A stretch of 64,000 nt of DNA from Arcobacter lacus (GTDB lineage Bacteria; Campylobacterota; Campylobacteria; Campylobacterales; Arcobacteraceae), in the NCBI RefSeq assembly GCF_003063295.1, contig NZ_MUXF01000005.1:1-64000 (forward strand), written 5' to 3'. The notes under the pieces were generated by a model, which saw nothing but the letters and a program-made list of their open reading frames with translations, had not been told where the DNA came from and ran no database searches. Of the stretch, positions 8,605 to 16,979 are shown in pieces (within the stretch, counting starts at the first letter, position 1; the number at the start of each line of letters is the position of its first letter). The translations under genes and the position numbers were made by a program.

Positions 8605-8650
8605 TATACACTAAATGTGTGATAATTAAAGATTTAAAAAAATCTCACCT
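8605..8650 (-). repeat. Leader element copy 1, upstream of sbp
   Basis: This 46-nt stretch lies between the leader peptide and sbp. As RNA it can form two small hairpins: AGATTT/AAATCT with a TTTT loop, then ACAC-ATTTA-GTGT. It differs from copy 4 at 23645-23690 at only two positions; shorter relatives lie at 11880-11925 and 19115-19152. All four sit immediately upstream of genes for periplasmic binding proteins. Whether it acts as RNA structure or as a protein-binding palindrome cannot be decided from sequence. Confidence 0.7.
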
Positions 8651-8696
8651 ATTTCTTCTTTTTATTTTCTATTTCTTTACACATGTCGCACATCAT
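8649..8696 (-). CDS. Cysteine-containing leader peptide, 15 aa (MMCDMCKEIENKKKK)
   Basis: A short reading frame starts with two ATG codons after the site AAAGGATAAAAA and ends with TAG at 8649-8651. Cysteine codons are at positions 3 and 6. An independent copy upstream of the sulfonate operon (23700-23747) has the same length, the same first six residues and the same ribosome-binding site, but a different second half. That pattern suggests selection on the MMCDMC start. I infer a regulatory leader peptide: slow translation of the Cys codons in cysteine shortage would change folding or translation of the downstream leader. No experiment supports this here. Confidence 0.72.
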   Translation of the reverse strand: MMCDMCKEIENKKKK

Positions 8697-8739
8697 TTTT
8701 TATCCTTTCCCTTTAGATGATATTTTTAAATTTAATCTA

Positions 8740-8758
8740 TCACCTACTAAATTGGTGA
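8740..8758 (-). promoter_or_regulatory. Predicted Rrf2-regulator operator of the sulfur/encapsulin operon
   Basis: The site TCACCTACTAAATTGGTGA is an inverted repeat TCACC-N9-GGTGA. It begins one base downstream of the -10 element, so it overlaps the expected transcription start. Near-identical sites occupy the same place in the sulfonate promoter (23790-23808) and in the Rrf2 gene's own promoter (24346-24364). A bound repressor would block transcription when sulfur is sufficient; that direction of control is inferred. Confidence 0.8.
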
Positions 8759-8759
8759 A

Positions 8760-8788
8760 ATTATAATAATAAAAAAAATATTTGTCAA
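8760..8788 (-). promoter_or_regulatory. Consensus sigma-70 promoter of the sulfur/encapsulin operon
   Basis: Read on the minus strand, TTGACA (8783-8788) and TATAAT (8760-8765) are both perfect consensus hexamers separated by 17 bp. The operator lies directly downstream. Such a strong promoter next to an operator is typical of a gene set kept off by a repressor. The remaining region 8789-8946 up to the next gene is AT-rich and I see no gene in it, only a short repeated AGAATTTATACTA motif near 8890 and 8938. Confidence 0.85.
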
Positions 8789-8946
8789 GAGGTTTTGAAA
8801 TAATTTTACAAATTTGTGCTAAAACAACTATATAATGGTATTTATTAGATTAATAAAAATGAATATTTTATTCTTTTTCTCAAGTTTCAATAGAATTTAT
8901 ACTATATCTAACAATTTTTATCAAGATTATAAAGTAAGAATTTATA

Positions 8947-9687
8947 CTAACTTTCATATTGAAAAATATTCAAAAACTCTTTGGCTCTTTGTGTTTTTGG
9001 ATTAGTAAAAAATTCTTTAGGTGTTGTCTCTTCACATATTTTTCCATTTTCCAAAAATACAATTCTATTTGCAACCAATTTAGCAAATCCCATTTCATGA
9101 GTAACAATCAACATAGTCATACCTGATTTTGCTAAATTCAATATTACATCTAAAACTTCTCTAACCATTTCAGGATCTAAAGAAGCTGTAACCTCATCAA
9201 AAAGCATAACTTCGGGATTCATACATAAAGCCCTTACAATTGCAATTCTTTGTTTTTGCCCACCTGATAACTCTCGTGGATAGGAAAACTTTCTATCTTC
9301 AAGCCCAACTCTTTTTAGAAGTTCTTCTGCTTGATTCATCACCTCTTCTTTAGTTCTTTTTTGAATTTTTAATGGTGCTAATAAAATATTATCTATTACA
9401 TTTAAATGAGGAAACAATTCATAATTTTGAAATACCATTCCTATTTTTTGTCTTATTTTTATCCAATCAGCATTTTTTGAATGAATATTTTTACCTTTAA
9501 ATAGAATTTCTCCACTTTGAATATCTTCTAGTCCATTTATTGTTCGTAACAATGTACTTTTCCCACAACCTGAAGGTCCTAAAAGTACAACAACTTCACC
9601 TTTTTTTATAGATAAATCAATTCCATTTATAACTGTTTTATCTGCATATTTTTTTAAAAGATTTTTTATTTCTATTAAATTATTCAT
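8947..9687 (-). CDS. Polar amino acid (cysteine) ABC transporter, ATP-binding protein
   Basis: This 246 aa ATPase has Walker [14 protein letters not shown]-loop [10 protein letters not shown], signature [15 protein letters not shown], Walker [16 protein letters not shown] and the H-loop THE, all typical of the GlnQ/HisP class. It energises uptake through the two permeases encoded directly upstream. The substrate is taken from the CjaA-like binding protein at 11017-11853, i.e. cysteine or cystine. It is the last gene of the four-gene unit; no clear terminator is seen after it. Confidence 0.92.
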   Translation of the reverse strand: MNNLIEIKNLLKKYADKTVINGIDLSIKKGEVVVLLGPSGCGKSTLLRTINGLEDIQSGEILFKGKNIHSKNADWIKIRQKIGMVFQNYELFPHLNVIDNILLAPLKIQKRTKEEVMNQAEELLKRVGLEDRKFSYPRELSGGQKQRIAIVRALCMNPEVMLFDEVTASLDPEMVREVLDVILNLAKSGMTMLIVTHEMGFAKLVANRIVFLENGKICEETTPKEFFTNPKTQRAKEFLNIFQYES

Positions 9688-9693
9688 ATTTTC

Positions 9694-10371
9694 CTACTTA
9701 TTCCATCTATTTTCTAAATTTTTTGCAAATCTTGACATTGGATAACAAATTATAAAATATATGAAAAAGATGAATCCATATGTCCAAAAAGCAGAATCTG
9801 GCACTTTTAAAACATTACTCTCTATAATTTGTTGCCCAACTTTAATAATATCAACTACTCCTATCATTACAACCAAGGATGTTGTTTTTATCATTCTTGT
9901 TGTTAGATTTATAACTCCTGGAATTACTCTTTTAAATGATAACGGAATTAAAATATATCTATAAACTTGAATTTTGTTAAATCCTAAAGCTAATGCCACA
10001 TCAATATTATGTCTTGGAATAGATTCTATTGCTCCTCTTGTAATATCACCAATTTCAGCAATTCCCCATAAAACAAATACAATAATAGCTACGAACTCTC
10101 CACTAATGTCAATATCAAAAAACTTTGGAACTACAAAATAAAAAATAAATAAAAGTACAAGAATAGGGATTATTCTAAAGATTTCTAAATAAACTCTACA
10201 AATAAATTTAATAACTCTATTTTTTGTTGAATAAATTATCCCAAATATTGAACCAAATAACAAAGCAAAAGAAATAGAACTAAAAGCAATTTGAATAGTA
10301 TTTAATGTTCCTTCTAATATTCTTAATAAATTATTTCCTTCAAATATCAATTCAATTCCCATGCTCTGCAT
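9694..10371 (-). CDS. Polar amino acid (cysteine) ABC transporter permease
   Basis: The 225 aa inner-membrane protein is of the HisMQ/GlnP type, with about five hydrophobic segments and the EAA loop region GAIESIPRHNIDVALALGFNKIQVYRYILIP (split by family consensus EAA---G). It would pair with the second permease to form the channel. It overlaps that gene by 20 bp; AAAGGA lies nine bases before the ATG at 10371, and a second ATG three codons in is possible. Confidence 0.9.
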   Translation of the reverse strand: MQSMGIELIFEGNNLLRILEGTLNTIQIAFSSISFALLFGSIFGIIYSTKNRVIKFICRVYLEIFRIIPILVLLFIFYFVVPKFFDIDISGEFVAIIVFVLWGIAEIGDITRGAIESIPRHNIDVALALGFNKIQVYRYILIPLSFKRVIPGVINLTTRMIKTTSLVVMIGVVDIIKVGQQIIESNVLKVPDSAFWTYGFIFFIYFIICYPMSRFAKNLENRWNK

Positions 10372-11011
10372 ATCGCATTTTCCTTTCTATATAAGATAAA
10401 ATCAATGATAATGGTAAAAGAATTATTAAATAAAATATTATTAATAAAAACATCGTTTCGTAAGTTTTATAATAAACACCAATTAAAGTTTTAGTCAAAT
10501 TCATCAACTCTTTAACTGCAATTATTCCAACAACTGAAGTTTCCTTAACTAAAAAAATTGCATTTGCTGCAATCAAAGGAATAGACACAGAAATTGCTTG
10601 TGGTAAAATCACATATTTAAACAGTTCAAATTTATTCATTCCTAAACTAAGTCCTGATTCAATTTGATTTTTATGTACAGCTTCAATTCCTGCTCTTAAA
10701 GCTTCACTCATATAACTTCCACCAAGAAAACTTAAACCTATAATTGCACAAATTTGTTCATCTAGTTTTATTCCAAATTTTGGTAATCCATAATATAAAA
10801 AGAAAAGCTGTATAAGTAAAGGTGTATTTCTAGATAATTCAATATAAGCATTGACTAAAGAGTTGAAAAATAAACTCTCTTTAGCCAATAATAAATTACA
10901 AACTAATCCTATTATTATTGAGAAAAATATTCCAATAAATGCAAGTTTTATAGTCAATAATAAAGCTTTTTGGAATAAAGGTAAAACCTCTATAATAAAA
11001 TTTATATCCAT
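10352..11011 (-). CDS. Polar amino acid (cysteine) ABC transporter permease
   Basis: This 219 aa membrane protein belongs to the same HisMQ family as its neighbour. Hydrophobic segments are seen near residues 15-40, 55-75, 85-105 and 180-205, and the family motif ELSRNTPLLIQLFFLYYGLP is clear, followed by the EAA-like loop EALRAGIEAVHKNQIESG. It begins five bases after the binding-protein stop and overlaps the next permease, so the transporter genes form one unit. Confidence 0.9.
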   Translation of the reverse strand: MDINFIIEVLPLFQKALLLTIKLAFIGIFFSIIIGLVCNLLLAKESLFFNSLVNAYIELSRNTPLLIQLFFLYYGLPKFGIKLDEQICAIIGLSFLGGSYMSEALRAGIEAVHKNQIESGLSLGMNKFELFKYVILPQAISVSIPLIAANAIFLVKETSVVGIIAVKELMNLTKTLIGVYYKTYETMFLLIIFYLIILLPLSLILSYIERKMRYAEHGN

Positions 11012-11016
11012 AATAA

Positions 11017-11853
11017 TTAAATTTTTCCACCTTCAATTACAACTGATTCAATATTAACTGAATCACCATATATAGGTTTTAACGTTTCATCATAAGCTTT
11101 ATGAATAAAATTTTCTTTTCCTAATTTTTCTAAAGTTTCATTTATCCAATTAAGTAATACTATATTCCCTTTTTTAACAGCTGGTGCAATAGTATCTTGT
11201 TCACCTAAAGAATCAATTCCTGTAACAAATCCAGGATTTTGTTTTGCCCATGCAAAAAGTAAAGTATTATCTTGAGAAAATGCCACTCCTCTTCCATCTT
11301 TTAATGCAGTAAATGATTCTGAAATATGATCAAAACTTAATAAATCAATTTCTGGATGTTTTTTTGTAAAGTAAACTTCTGCTGTTGTTCCTTTAGTAAC
11401 TATTAATTTTTTATCTTTTAAATCTGCAATAGATTTTATAGGTTTTGCCTCAGGAGAGACAACACCAATAGCAACTTTCATGTAAGGATTTGCAAAATCA
11501 ACTTTTTGTTTTCTTTCAGGTGTTACTGTAAAATTTGCTAAAACTATATCAACTTTATTTGTTTCTAAATATTCAACTCTATTTGCTGGTTCTAAAAGAA
11601 TAAAATCAACTTTATTTTCATCACCTAAAAGTTCTTTTGTTAATTTTTTAGCAATTACAATATCAAATCCTTGATTTTTCCCATTGCTATCAAGATATCC
11701 AAATGGTGCCTTATCACTGAATACTCCTATTCTAACTTTCCCTTTTTCTTTTATTATATCAATAGAATTTTTTCCATCTGCACTAAAAGATATTGCAGGA
11801 ATCAAAACTAAAGCAACTGCAAATTTTTTTAAAACTTTTACTATATTTTTCAT
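11017..11853 (-). CDS. cjaA: Cysteine-binding periplasmic protein, CjaA-like
   Basis: The 278 aa solute-binding protein (family 3) resembles Campylobacter CjaA (Cj0982c), a known cysteine-binding protein, along its full length: RIGVFSDKAPFGYLD, QGFDIVIAKKL, NKVDIVLANFTVTPERKQ, KGTTAEVYFTK and a C-terminus VVIEGGKI. A signal peptide (residues 1-25) ends near SFSA. I chose the ATG at 11851-11853 with GAGAG upstream. The frame stays open to 11916, but that part covers a palindromic leader element and is unlikely to be coding. The neighbouring sulfur genes support cysteine or cystine as substrate. Confidence 0.88.
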   Translation of the reverse strand: MKNIVKVLKKFAVALVLIPAISFSADGKNSIDIIKEKGKVRIGVFSDKAPFGYLDSNGKNQGFDIVIAKKLTKELLGDENKVDFILLEPANRVEYLETNKVDIVLANFTVTPERKQKVDFANPYMKVAIGVVSPEAKPIKSIADLKDKKLIVTKGTTAEVYFTKKHPEIDLLSFDHISESFTALKDGRGVAFSQDNTLLFAWAKQNPGFVTGIDSLGEQDTIAPAVKKGNIVLLNWINETLEKLGKENFIHKAYDETLKPIYGDSVNIESVVIEGGKI

Positions 11854-11879
11854 TTTAATCTCTCTTTTTTTAAATAATT

Positions 11880-11925
11880 TATACATTAAATGTATAATAG
11901 TTAAAGATTTTTTCAAATCTCACCT
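11880..11925 (-). repeat. Leader element copy 2, upstream of cjaA-like gene
   Basis: This is a more diverged copy of the leader element found before sbp and the first ssuA gene. It keeps AGGTGAGATTT, an AAATCT arm and the palindrome ATACATTTAATGTAT. Unlike copies 1 and 4 it is not preceded by an MMCDMC leader peptide or by the Rrf2 operator. The rest of the gap up to 12043 holds A/T-rich tracts and an imperfect hairpin (about 11966-11996) that might end the upstream operon; the hairpin lacks a GC stem. Confidence 0.6.
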
Positions 11926-12043
11926 TTATACTTAAAAATATGTAAATCCATATTTTCTTCCAATAGGAAAAGAAAAAGCTGTTTTTTCTTTCTTCCTTTT
12001 TTTCCTACTTCCAAAGATTTTAATCTTAATATAAATGAATCTT

Positions 12044-13261
12044 CTAAATATTTTTTTCAAGATTTATCTCCTCATCAACTTTTAAAATAATTGGATTTGA
12101 GTTAACTGTATTTGGATATTTTAGTCCACTTCCAGTATTTAATAAAACTACTTTTTCATCTTTTTTTATCCAACCATTTTTATATAACTCTTCAGTTGCA
12201 GCTAGAGTTGCAGCTCCTTCAGGACAGATAAATAATCCCTCTTCTTTTGCTATTAATTTTTGATACTTCAAAATATCTTCGTCGCTAATAGCAATTGCAC
12301 AACCATCTGTTTCATAAATTGCTTCTAAAACTAAAAAATCACCTATTGCTTTTGGTACAGTTATTCCAAATGCTACTGTATTTGCATTATCCCAAAATAT
12401 TGACTCTTTTTCTTTTCTTTCATAAGCTTTTACTATTGGAGCACAATTTGAAGCTTGAACAGCAACCAACCTTGGTAATTTTCCTTTTATAAAACCTATT
12501 TCTTTTAACTCTAAAAGTGCTTTATATATTCCTATTAATCCAACTCCACCACCAGTTGGATATAAAATAACATCAGGTAATTCCCAAGAAAATTGCTCTG
12601 CTATTTCAAATCCCATAGTCTTTTTACCTTCAATTCTATAAGGTTCTTTTAGTGTTGAAGCATCCATAAATTTATATTTATTTATTGCTTTTGCTACAAT
12701 CTTTCCTGCATCACTAATCAATCCATCAACCAAAAATAGTTCTGCTCCAGAAACAATACACTCATTTCTTGTTATAATTGGTGCATCTTGTGGCATCACA
12801 ATATAAGCTTTAATATTTGCCTTTGCAGCATAAATAGACCAAGCAGCTCCAGCATTTCCATTTGTAGGCATAGCAAATGCTTTTACATTTAACTCTTTTG
12901 CCTTTGAAATTCCAACTGCTGCACCTCTTGATTTAAAACTTCCACCAGGATTTAAACCTTCATCTTTCAAATATATATTTTCTAAACCTATCTTTTTTGA
13001 TAGTTTCTCTAGTTTTATCAAAGGTGTTATAACTTCACCCAAAGAGACAATATTTTTTTCATCTTCTATTGGTAAAAGTTCTTTATATCTCCATAAATTG
13101 GAACTTCTTGAAGATAAACTCTCTTTTTTAAAATTCTCTTTTACAGCTTTTAAATCATATTTTACTAAAAGTGGAGACTGACATGAAATACAAAGTTGAT
13201 TTAACTCCTTATGATTAAATTTTGTATTACATTTTGGACACTCTAAATGACTAACATACAT
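12044..13261 (-). CDS. Threonine synthase-like PLP enzyme in sulfonate operon
   Basis: The 405 aa protein has an N-terminal zinc ribbon (CPKC near residue 8, CISC near 28) and a fold-type II PLP core: NPGGSFKSRGAA with the PLP lysine, PTNGNAGAAWS, PTGGGVGLIG for phosphate binding and EGAATLAATEEL. This is the short ThrC class that converts O-phosphohomoserine to threonine. It is the last gene of the sulfonate operon, 12 bp after a permease gene. That context makes a sulfur-related reaction worth considering, because cysteate synthase of methanogens arose from this family. The housekeeping function remains the default reading. Confidence 0.8.
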   Translation of the reverse strand: MYVSHLECPKCNTKFNHKELNQLCISCQSPLLVKYDLKAVKENFKKESLSSRSSNLWRYKELLPIEDEKNIVSLGEVITPLIKLEKLSKKIGLENIYLKDEGLNPGGSFKSRGAAVGISKAKELNVKAFAMPTNGNAGAAWSIYAAKANIKAYIVMPQDAPIITRNECIVSGAELFLVDGLISDAGKIVAKAINKYKFMDASTLKEPYRIEGKKTMGFEIAEQFSWELPDVILYPTGGGVGLIGIYKALLELKEIGFIKGKLPRLVAVQASNCAPIVKAYERKEKESIFWDNANTVAFGITVPKAIGDFLVLEAIYETDGCAIAISDEDILKYQKLIAKEEGLFICPEGAATLAATEELYKNGWIKKDEKVVLLNTGSGLKYPNTVNSNPIILKVDEEINLEKNI

Positions 13262-13273
13262 ATATTATCCTTT

Positions 13274-14098
13274 TCATTTTGTTTTCATACCCCATCTTAT
13301 TACTGTTTTTTTCTCTATAAATTGGAAAATCAAATCTGTAATAATTCCAATGAAAATAATTGTTAATAAACCTGCAAAAACTAAATTTATATCCAATTGA
13401 TTTTTTTTCTCATAAATAAACCAACCTATTCCACCACTTCCTGAACTAACTCCAAAAACTAACTCAGCTGCAATTAATGAACGCCAAGAAAATGCCCAAC
13501 CAACTTTAAGTCCAGTTATAATACTAGGCAATGCAGCTGGAATTGCTATTTTAAATATATATGAGATTGTTGATAACTCATAATTTTTTGATACCATTCT
13601 TAAAGTATTACTAACACCCAAAAATCCGCTATAAATATTTATTGAAATTGGCCAAACAACTGCATGTACAATCACAAAAACAATACTTCCATAACCAAGT
13701 CCAAACCACAACAATGCTAAAGGTAACAATGCAATTGGAGGAAGTGGATTAAAAATAGCTGTTAATAGTTCTAATAAATAAGCACCAAATCTAGTAGAAA
13801 TTGCAAATATTGTTAAAACTCCAGCTATAAAAATTCCTATTAAATATCCACTAACTTGAACTTTTAATGAAGATAAAATCCTATTTATCAACTCTCCATT
13901 TTGAATAACTTCAAAAAAACCTTTTATTGTTTCACTAAATGTTGGAAACATCAAAGGATTATCTAAGTTCCTTGCATAAACTTCCCAAATAACCAATAAC
14001 AAAATAAAAAGAAAACTTTTTATCAAAAATGACTCTTTTTTATAATCAACATTTTTTATTTTATTTTTCAAAGGGCAATTAAATTTTTTATTTTTCAT
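13274..14098 (-). CDS. ssuC: Sulfonate/taurine-type ABC transporter permease (SsuC-like, second set)
   Basis: The 274 aa membrane protein matches the SsuC/TauC family: a first hydrophobic segment near residues 25-45, five further segments and the EAA loop GLKVGWAFSWRSLIAAELVFGVSSG. It would form the channel energised by the ATPase just upstream. I start at the ATG 14096-14098, preceded by AAGGAGAAAAAG; the frame is open to 14179, but that would overlap the ATPase gene by 68 bp. The extra 27 residues look unlike a membrane protein start. Confidence 0.9.
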   Translation of the reverse strand: MKNKKFNCPLKNKIKNVDYKKESFLIKSFLFILLLVIWEVYARNLDNPLMFPTFSETIKGFFEVIQNGELINRILSSLKVQVSGYLIGIFIAGVLTIFAISTRFGAYLLELLTAIFNPLPPIALLPLALLWFGLGYGSIVFVIVHAVVWPISINIYSGFLGVSNTLRMVSKNYELSTISYIFKIAIPAALPSIITGLKVGWAFSWRSLIAAELVFGVSSGSGGIGWFIYEKKNQLDINLVFAGLLTIIFIGIITDLIFQFIEKKTVIRWGMKTK

Positions 14099-14111
14099 CT
14101 TTTTCTCCTTC

Positions 14112-14873
14112 TTAAATAAAATACTCTGGTTGATTTTTGAACATAATATTTGCAATTTCATCTTTTGAAGTAAATTCATTTACATCTATTTGTTTTAAAA
14201 TTTGACTAGGATTTGTTCCAAAGATTATTATTTTAGAACCAAGTTTTATCGCTTCATCTATTGAATGAGTTACAAAAAGCATGGTGAAATTTGTATCTTC
14301 CCAAAGTTTTAGTAAATCATCTTGCATTTTTTTTCTTGTTATTGCATCTAAAGCAGCAAATGGTTCATCCATTAAAATCACTTCTGCACCTATTGCTAAA
14401 CATCTAGCAATTGCAACTCTCATCTTCATTCCACCTGAAAGTTGATGAGGATAGTTGTTTTCAAATTTTTCTAAATTTACTTTTTTTAAAAAATGTTTGG
14501 CAATGTCAATAGCCTCTTTTTTTTCAATAGTTCTTGTTTCTCGTATTGCAAAAACAACATTATCTAAAGCTGTTTTCCAAGGCAATAATTGATCAAACTC
14601 TTGAAATACAAAAGCTCTATTTATTGATGGTTTTAAAATCTCTTTTCCATCTTGATTAATCTTTCCTAATGAAGGTTTTAAAAAACCTCCAATAGCTTTT
14701 AAAATAGAAGATTTTCCACAACCTGAAGGTCCTAAAAGGATTAATCTTTCATATTTCTTTGTATGAAAACTTATATTCTCAACTGCATTTACTATTTTTT
14801 TATTAACTTCATATTGAATCGTTACATCTTTAATTTCTAAATAAGATTCACCTTGATTATTTAACTGTGTCAA
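14112..14873 (-). CDS. ssuB: Sulfonate/taurine-type ABC transporter ATPase (SsuB-like, second set)
   Basis: This 253 aa ATPase contains Walker [15 protein letters not shown]-loop FVFQEFDQLLPW, signature LSGGMKMRVAIARCL, Walker B EVILMDEPFAALD and the H-loop THS, as in NitT/TauT importers. It starts with TTG at 14871-14873 after a clear GGAAGGAG site and overlaps the upstream binding-protein gene by 17 bp. Together with the genes on both sides it forms a complete second importer. Confidence 0.92.
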   Translation of the reverse strand: MTQLNNQGESYLEIKDVTIQYEVNKKIVNAVENISFHTKKYERLILLGPSGCGKSSILKAIGGFLKPSLGKINQDGKEILKPSINRAFVFQEFDQLLPWKTALDNVVFAIRETRTIEKKEAIDIAKHFLKKVNLEKFENNYPHQLSGGMKMRVAIARCLAIGAEVILMDEPFAALDAITRKKMQDDLLKLWEDTNFTMLFVTHSIDEAIKLGSKIIIFGTNPSQILKQIDVNEFTSKDEIANIMFKNQPEYFI

Positions 14874-15834
14874 AAAATAACTCCTTCCAATCTGTAGGTT
14901 TTTGTTTTATTGCACCTATATCAAAAAGAAAATCTGAAAATTCTGTTATATTCTCTTTTGGTTTAGTACCATAAGAGATTGTTTTGTTATTTAATACTTT
15001 CGCGATAATCTCAGGTGATTCATTTGATTTAGTTGAAGTTAAATATAATTTTATTACCTCATCTTGATTCTCTTTTATTAATTTATTTGCCTCATCTAAA
15101 GCTTCAACTATAACTTTTGATAATTTTGGATTATTTTTATAAAAATCTTCGCTTGTCCAAACTAAATTTGAAGTATGTGAACCACCTAAAACATCATAAG
15201 AGTTAAATACTTCATGTACTTTTGGATTTTCTAATTCCAATGTTGTAAAAGGTTCTGCACCAATATGCCCATTTACTTCTGTTGTTCCAGTTGTTACAGC
15301 TAAATAAGCATCAGGATGTTTTAAAGATACTGTTAAACTATCAAATTTATCATAGTTTTTAATACCAAACTCTTTTGCTACTGCCATTTGAAGAATAGAA
15401 GATTGAATTGATACTTTTACTGAAGGAACAGCAATTTTATCTTTTGATGTTAAATCTTTAATACTTTTTACATTTGGATTATTTGACACAAATGAAATAG
15501 GAATTTCATTAAGTGCAGCTAAAGCTTTTACTTTTCCATTTGTTTTATCCCAAAGTCTAATAAATGGACTATTTCCTCCACTTACTAATTGTGCATTTCC
15601 AGATAATAAAGCATCATTTGCAACAGATCCTCCTCCAAAAGTTACCCAATTAACTTTTATATCACCTAACCCATCATTTTTTGCATATTTTTCAATCAAT
15701 TTTTTCTCTTCAAGTACAGTTAATGCTAAATATGACAATCCATACTGCTTACTAATTGTTATCTCTTTTAACTCTGCAAACAAACTTGTTGATAATAACA
15801 ATAGTATTGACGCTACTTTACTTACTTTTTTCAT
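14857..15834 (-). CDS. NitT/TauT-type periplasmic binding protein (third SsuA-like)
   Basis: The 325 aa protein has a signal peptide (MKKVSKVASILLLLSTSLFA) followed by a SsuA/TauA-like fold: ITISKQYGLSYLALTVLEEKKL, VTFGGGSVANDALLSGNAQLVSGG and KVSIQSSILQMAVA. It differs clearly from the two near-identical SsuA proteins further upstream, so it probably binds another sulfonate or an organic sulfur ester. It immediately precedes its ATPase and permease genes. No leader element is present before it, unlike the other binding-protein genes of this region. Confidence 0.85.
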   Translation of the reverse strand: MKKVSKVASILLLLSTSLFAELKEITISKQYGLSYLALTVLEEKKLIEKYAKNDGLGDIKVNWVTFGGGSVANDALLSGNAQLVSGGNSPFIRLWDKTNGKVKALAALNEIPISFVSNNPNVKSIKDLTSKDKIAVPSVKVSIQSSILQMAVAKEFGIKNYDKFDSLTVSLKHPDAYLAVTTGTTEVNGHIGAEPFTTLELENPKVHEVFNSYDVLGGSHTSNLVWTSEDFYKNNPKLSKVIVEALDEANKLIKENQDEVIKLYLTSTKSNESPEIIAKVLNNKTISYGTKPKENITEFSDFLFDIGAIKQKPTDWKELFFDTVK

Positions 15835-15862
15835 CTATTTTTCCTTTATTTTTATTTAATAT

Positions 15863-16969
15863 TTAAAATTTTGATAATTTTTCTTTTACTCTATTTGGTA
15901 ACAATGGAAATACAAGTTCTGCAAACTTATATGCCTCTTCTAAGTGTGGATAACCAGAGAATACAAAAGTATCTATTCCTAAATTGGCATACTCTTGTAT
16001 TCTAGTTGCTACAATTTCTGGACTTCCTACTAAAGCTATTGCACAACCACTTCTAGCTAATCCCACTCCTGCCCATAAATTTGGACTAATTTCTAACTCT
16101 TCTCTAGTTCTTGATTTTCCACCATTTGTTAAATCTGCCATTCTTTTTTGACCAATTGAGTCTTTTTTTCCTATTATTTCATGTGCTGATTTTATGGTTT
16201 CTTCATCAAGCCTACTTATAAGTTTTTCAGCTGCTTCCCAAGCTTCTTCTTCTGTTTCCCTAACGATTACATGAAATCTAATACCAAATCTTAAAGTTCT
16301 TCCATATTTTGAAGCTCTCTTTTTAAGATCTTCAATTTTTTCTTTAACATCTTCTAACTTTTCACCCCAAGTTATATATAAATCAACTTTTTGTGCTGCT
16401 AATTCATGAGCTTCATCTGATGAACCACCAAAAAAAAGTGGAGGAGTTGGTCTTTGAACTGGAGGATAGAGAAGTTTTGCATTTGTTGTTTTATAATATT
16501 TTCCATCAAAATTTACAAGTTCTTTTTCATAACTACTTTTCAAAATATCTTTCCAAATATCAACAAATTCAGATGCAGCTTCATATCTCTCTTTAGGCTT
16601 TTGATATAAACCATCACCTTCTAATTCATCCTTATCTCCACCTACAACTAAATTTAAAGCCACTCTTCCATTTGAAAATCTATCAAAAGTAGCACTCATT
16701 CTAGCAGCCAACGCTGGTTGCATTACTCCAGGTCTAAGTGCAACTAAAAACTTTAAATTTTTAGTTGCACCTATTAAACTAGAAGCAACAACCCATGGAT
16801 CTTCCCAAATTCTTCCAGTTGGAATTAAAACTCCATCAAATCCTAAATTATCAGCTGCAACTGCTATTTGTTTTGAATAATCAAAATCAACTACTCTTGA
16901 ACTTTTTTTATCTCCAAGATATTTAGTATCTTCTGATGTTGGTATAAACCAAAATATATTTAAACTCAT
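15863..16969 (-). CDS. ssuD: SsuD-like FMN-dependent alkanesulfonate monooxygenase, third paralogue (Cys-to-Trp variant)
   Basis: The 368 aa TIM-barrel luciferase-like enzyme would cleave the C-S bond of alkanesulfonates using reduced flavin and oxygen, releasing sulfite. It keeps [29 protein letters not shown] (the R and H of the active site) and [24 protein letters not shown]. However, the conserved cysteine after IPTGR (position 55, Cys54 in E. coli SsuD) is a tryptophan, in GRIWED. It is also about 17 residues shorter at the C-terminus than its two relatives. These changes suggest a different substrate or rate. It lies 10 bp after the second ssuD. Confidence 0.88.
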   Translation of the reverse strand: MSLNIFWFIPTSEDTKYLGDKKSSRVVDFDYSKQIAVAADNLGFDGVLIPTGRIWEDPWVVASSLIGATKNLKFLVALRPGVMQPALAARMSATFDRFSNGRVALNLVVGGDKDELEGDGLYQKPKERYEAASEFVDIWKDILKSSYEKELVNFDGKYYKTTNAKLLYPPVQRPTPPLFFGGSSDEAHELAAQKVDLYITWGEKLEDVKEKIEDLKKRASKYGRTLRFGIRFHVIVRETEEEAWEAAEKLISRLDEETIKSAHEIIGKKDSIGQKRMADLTNGGKSRTREELEISPNLWAGVGLARSGCAIALVGSPEIVATRIQEYANLGIDTFVFSGYPHLEEAYKFAELVFPLLPNRVKEKLSKF

Positions 16970-16979
16970 TTTTTAATTC

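Noticed and set aside
11913-11951. A 12-codon frame (MDLHIFKYKGEI) with an upstream GGAAGA before the cjaA-like gene
   Set aside because: It contains no cysteine and shares nothing with the MMCDMC peptides; it may be chance in an AT-rich leader.
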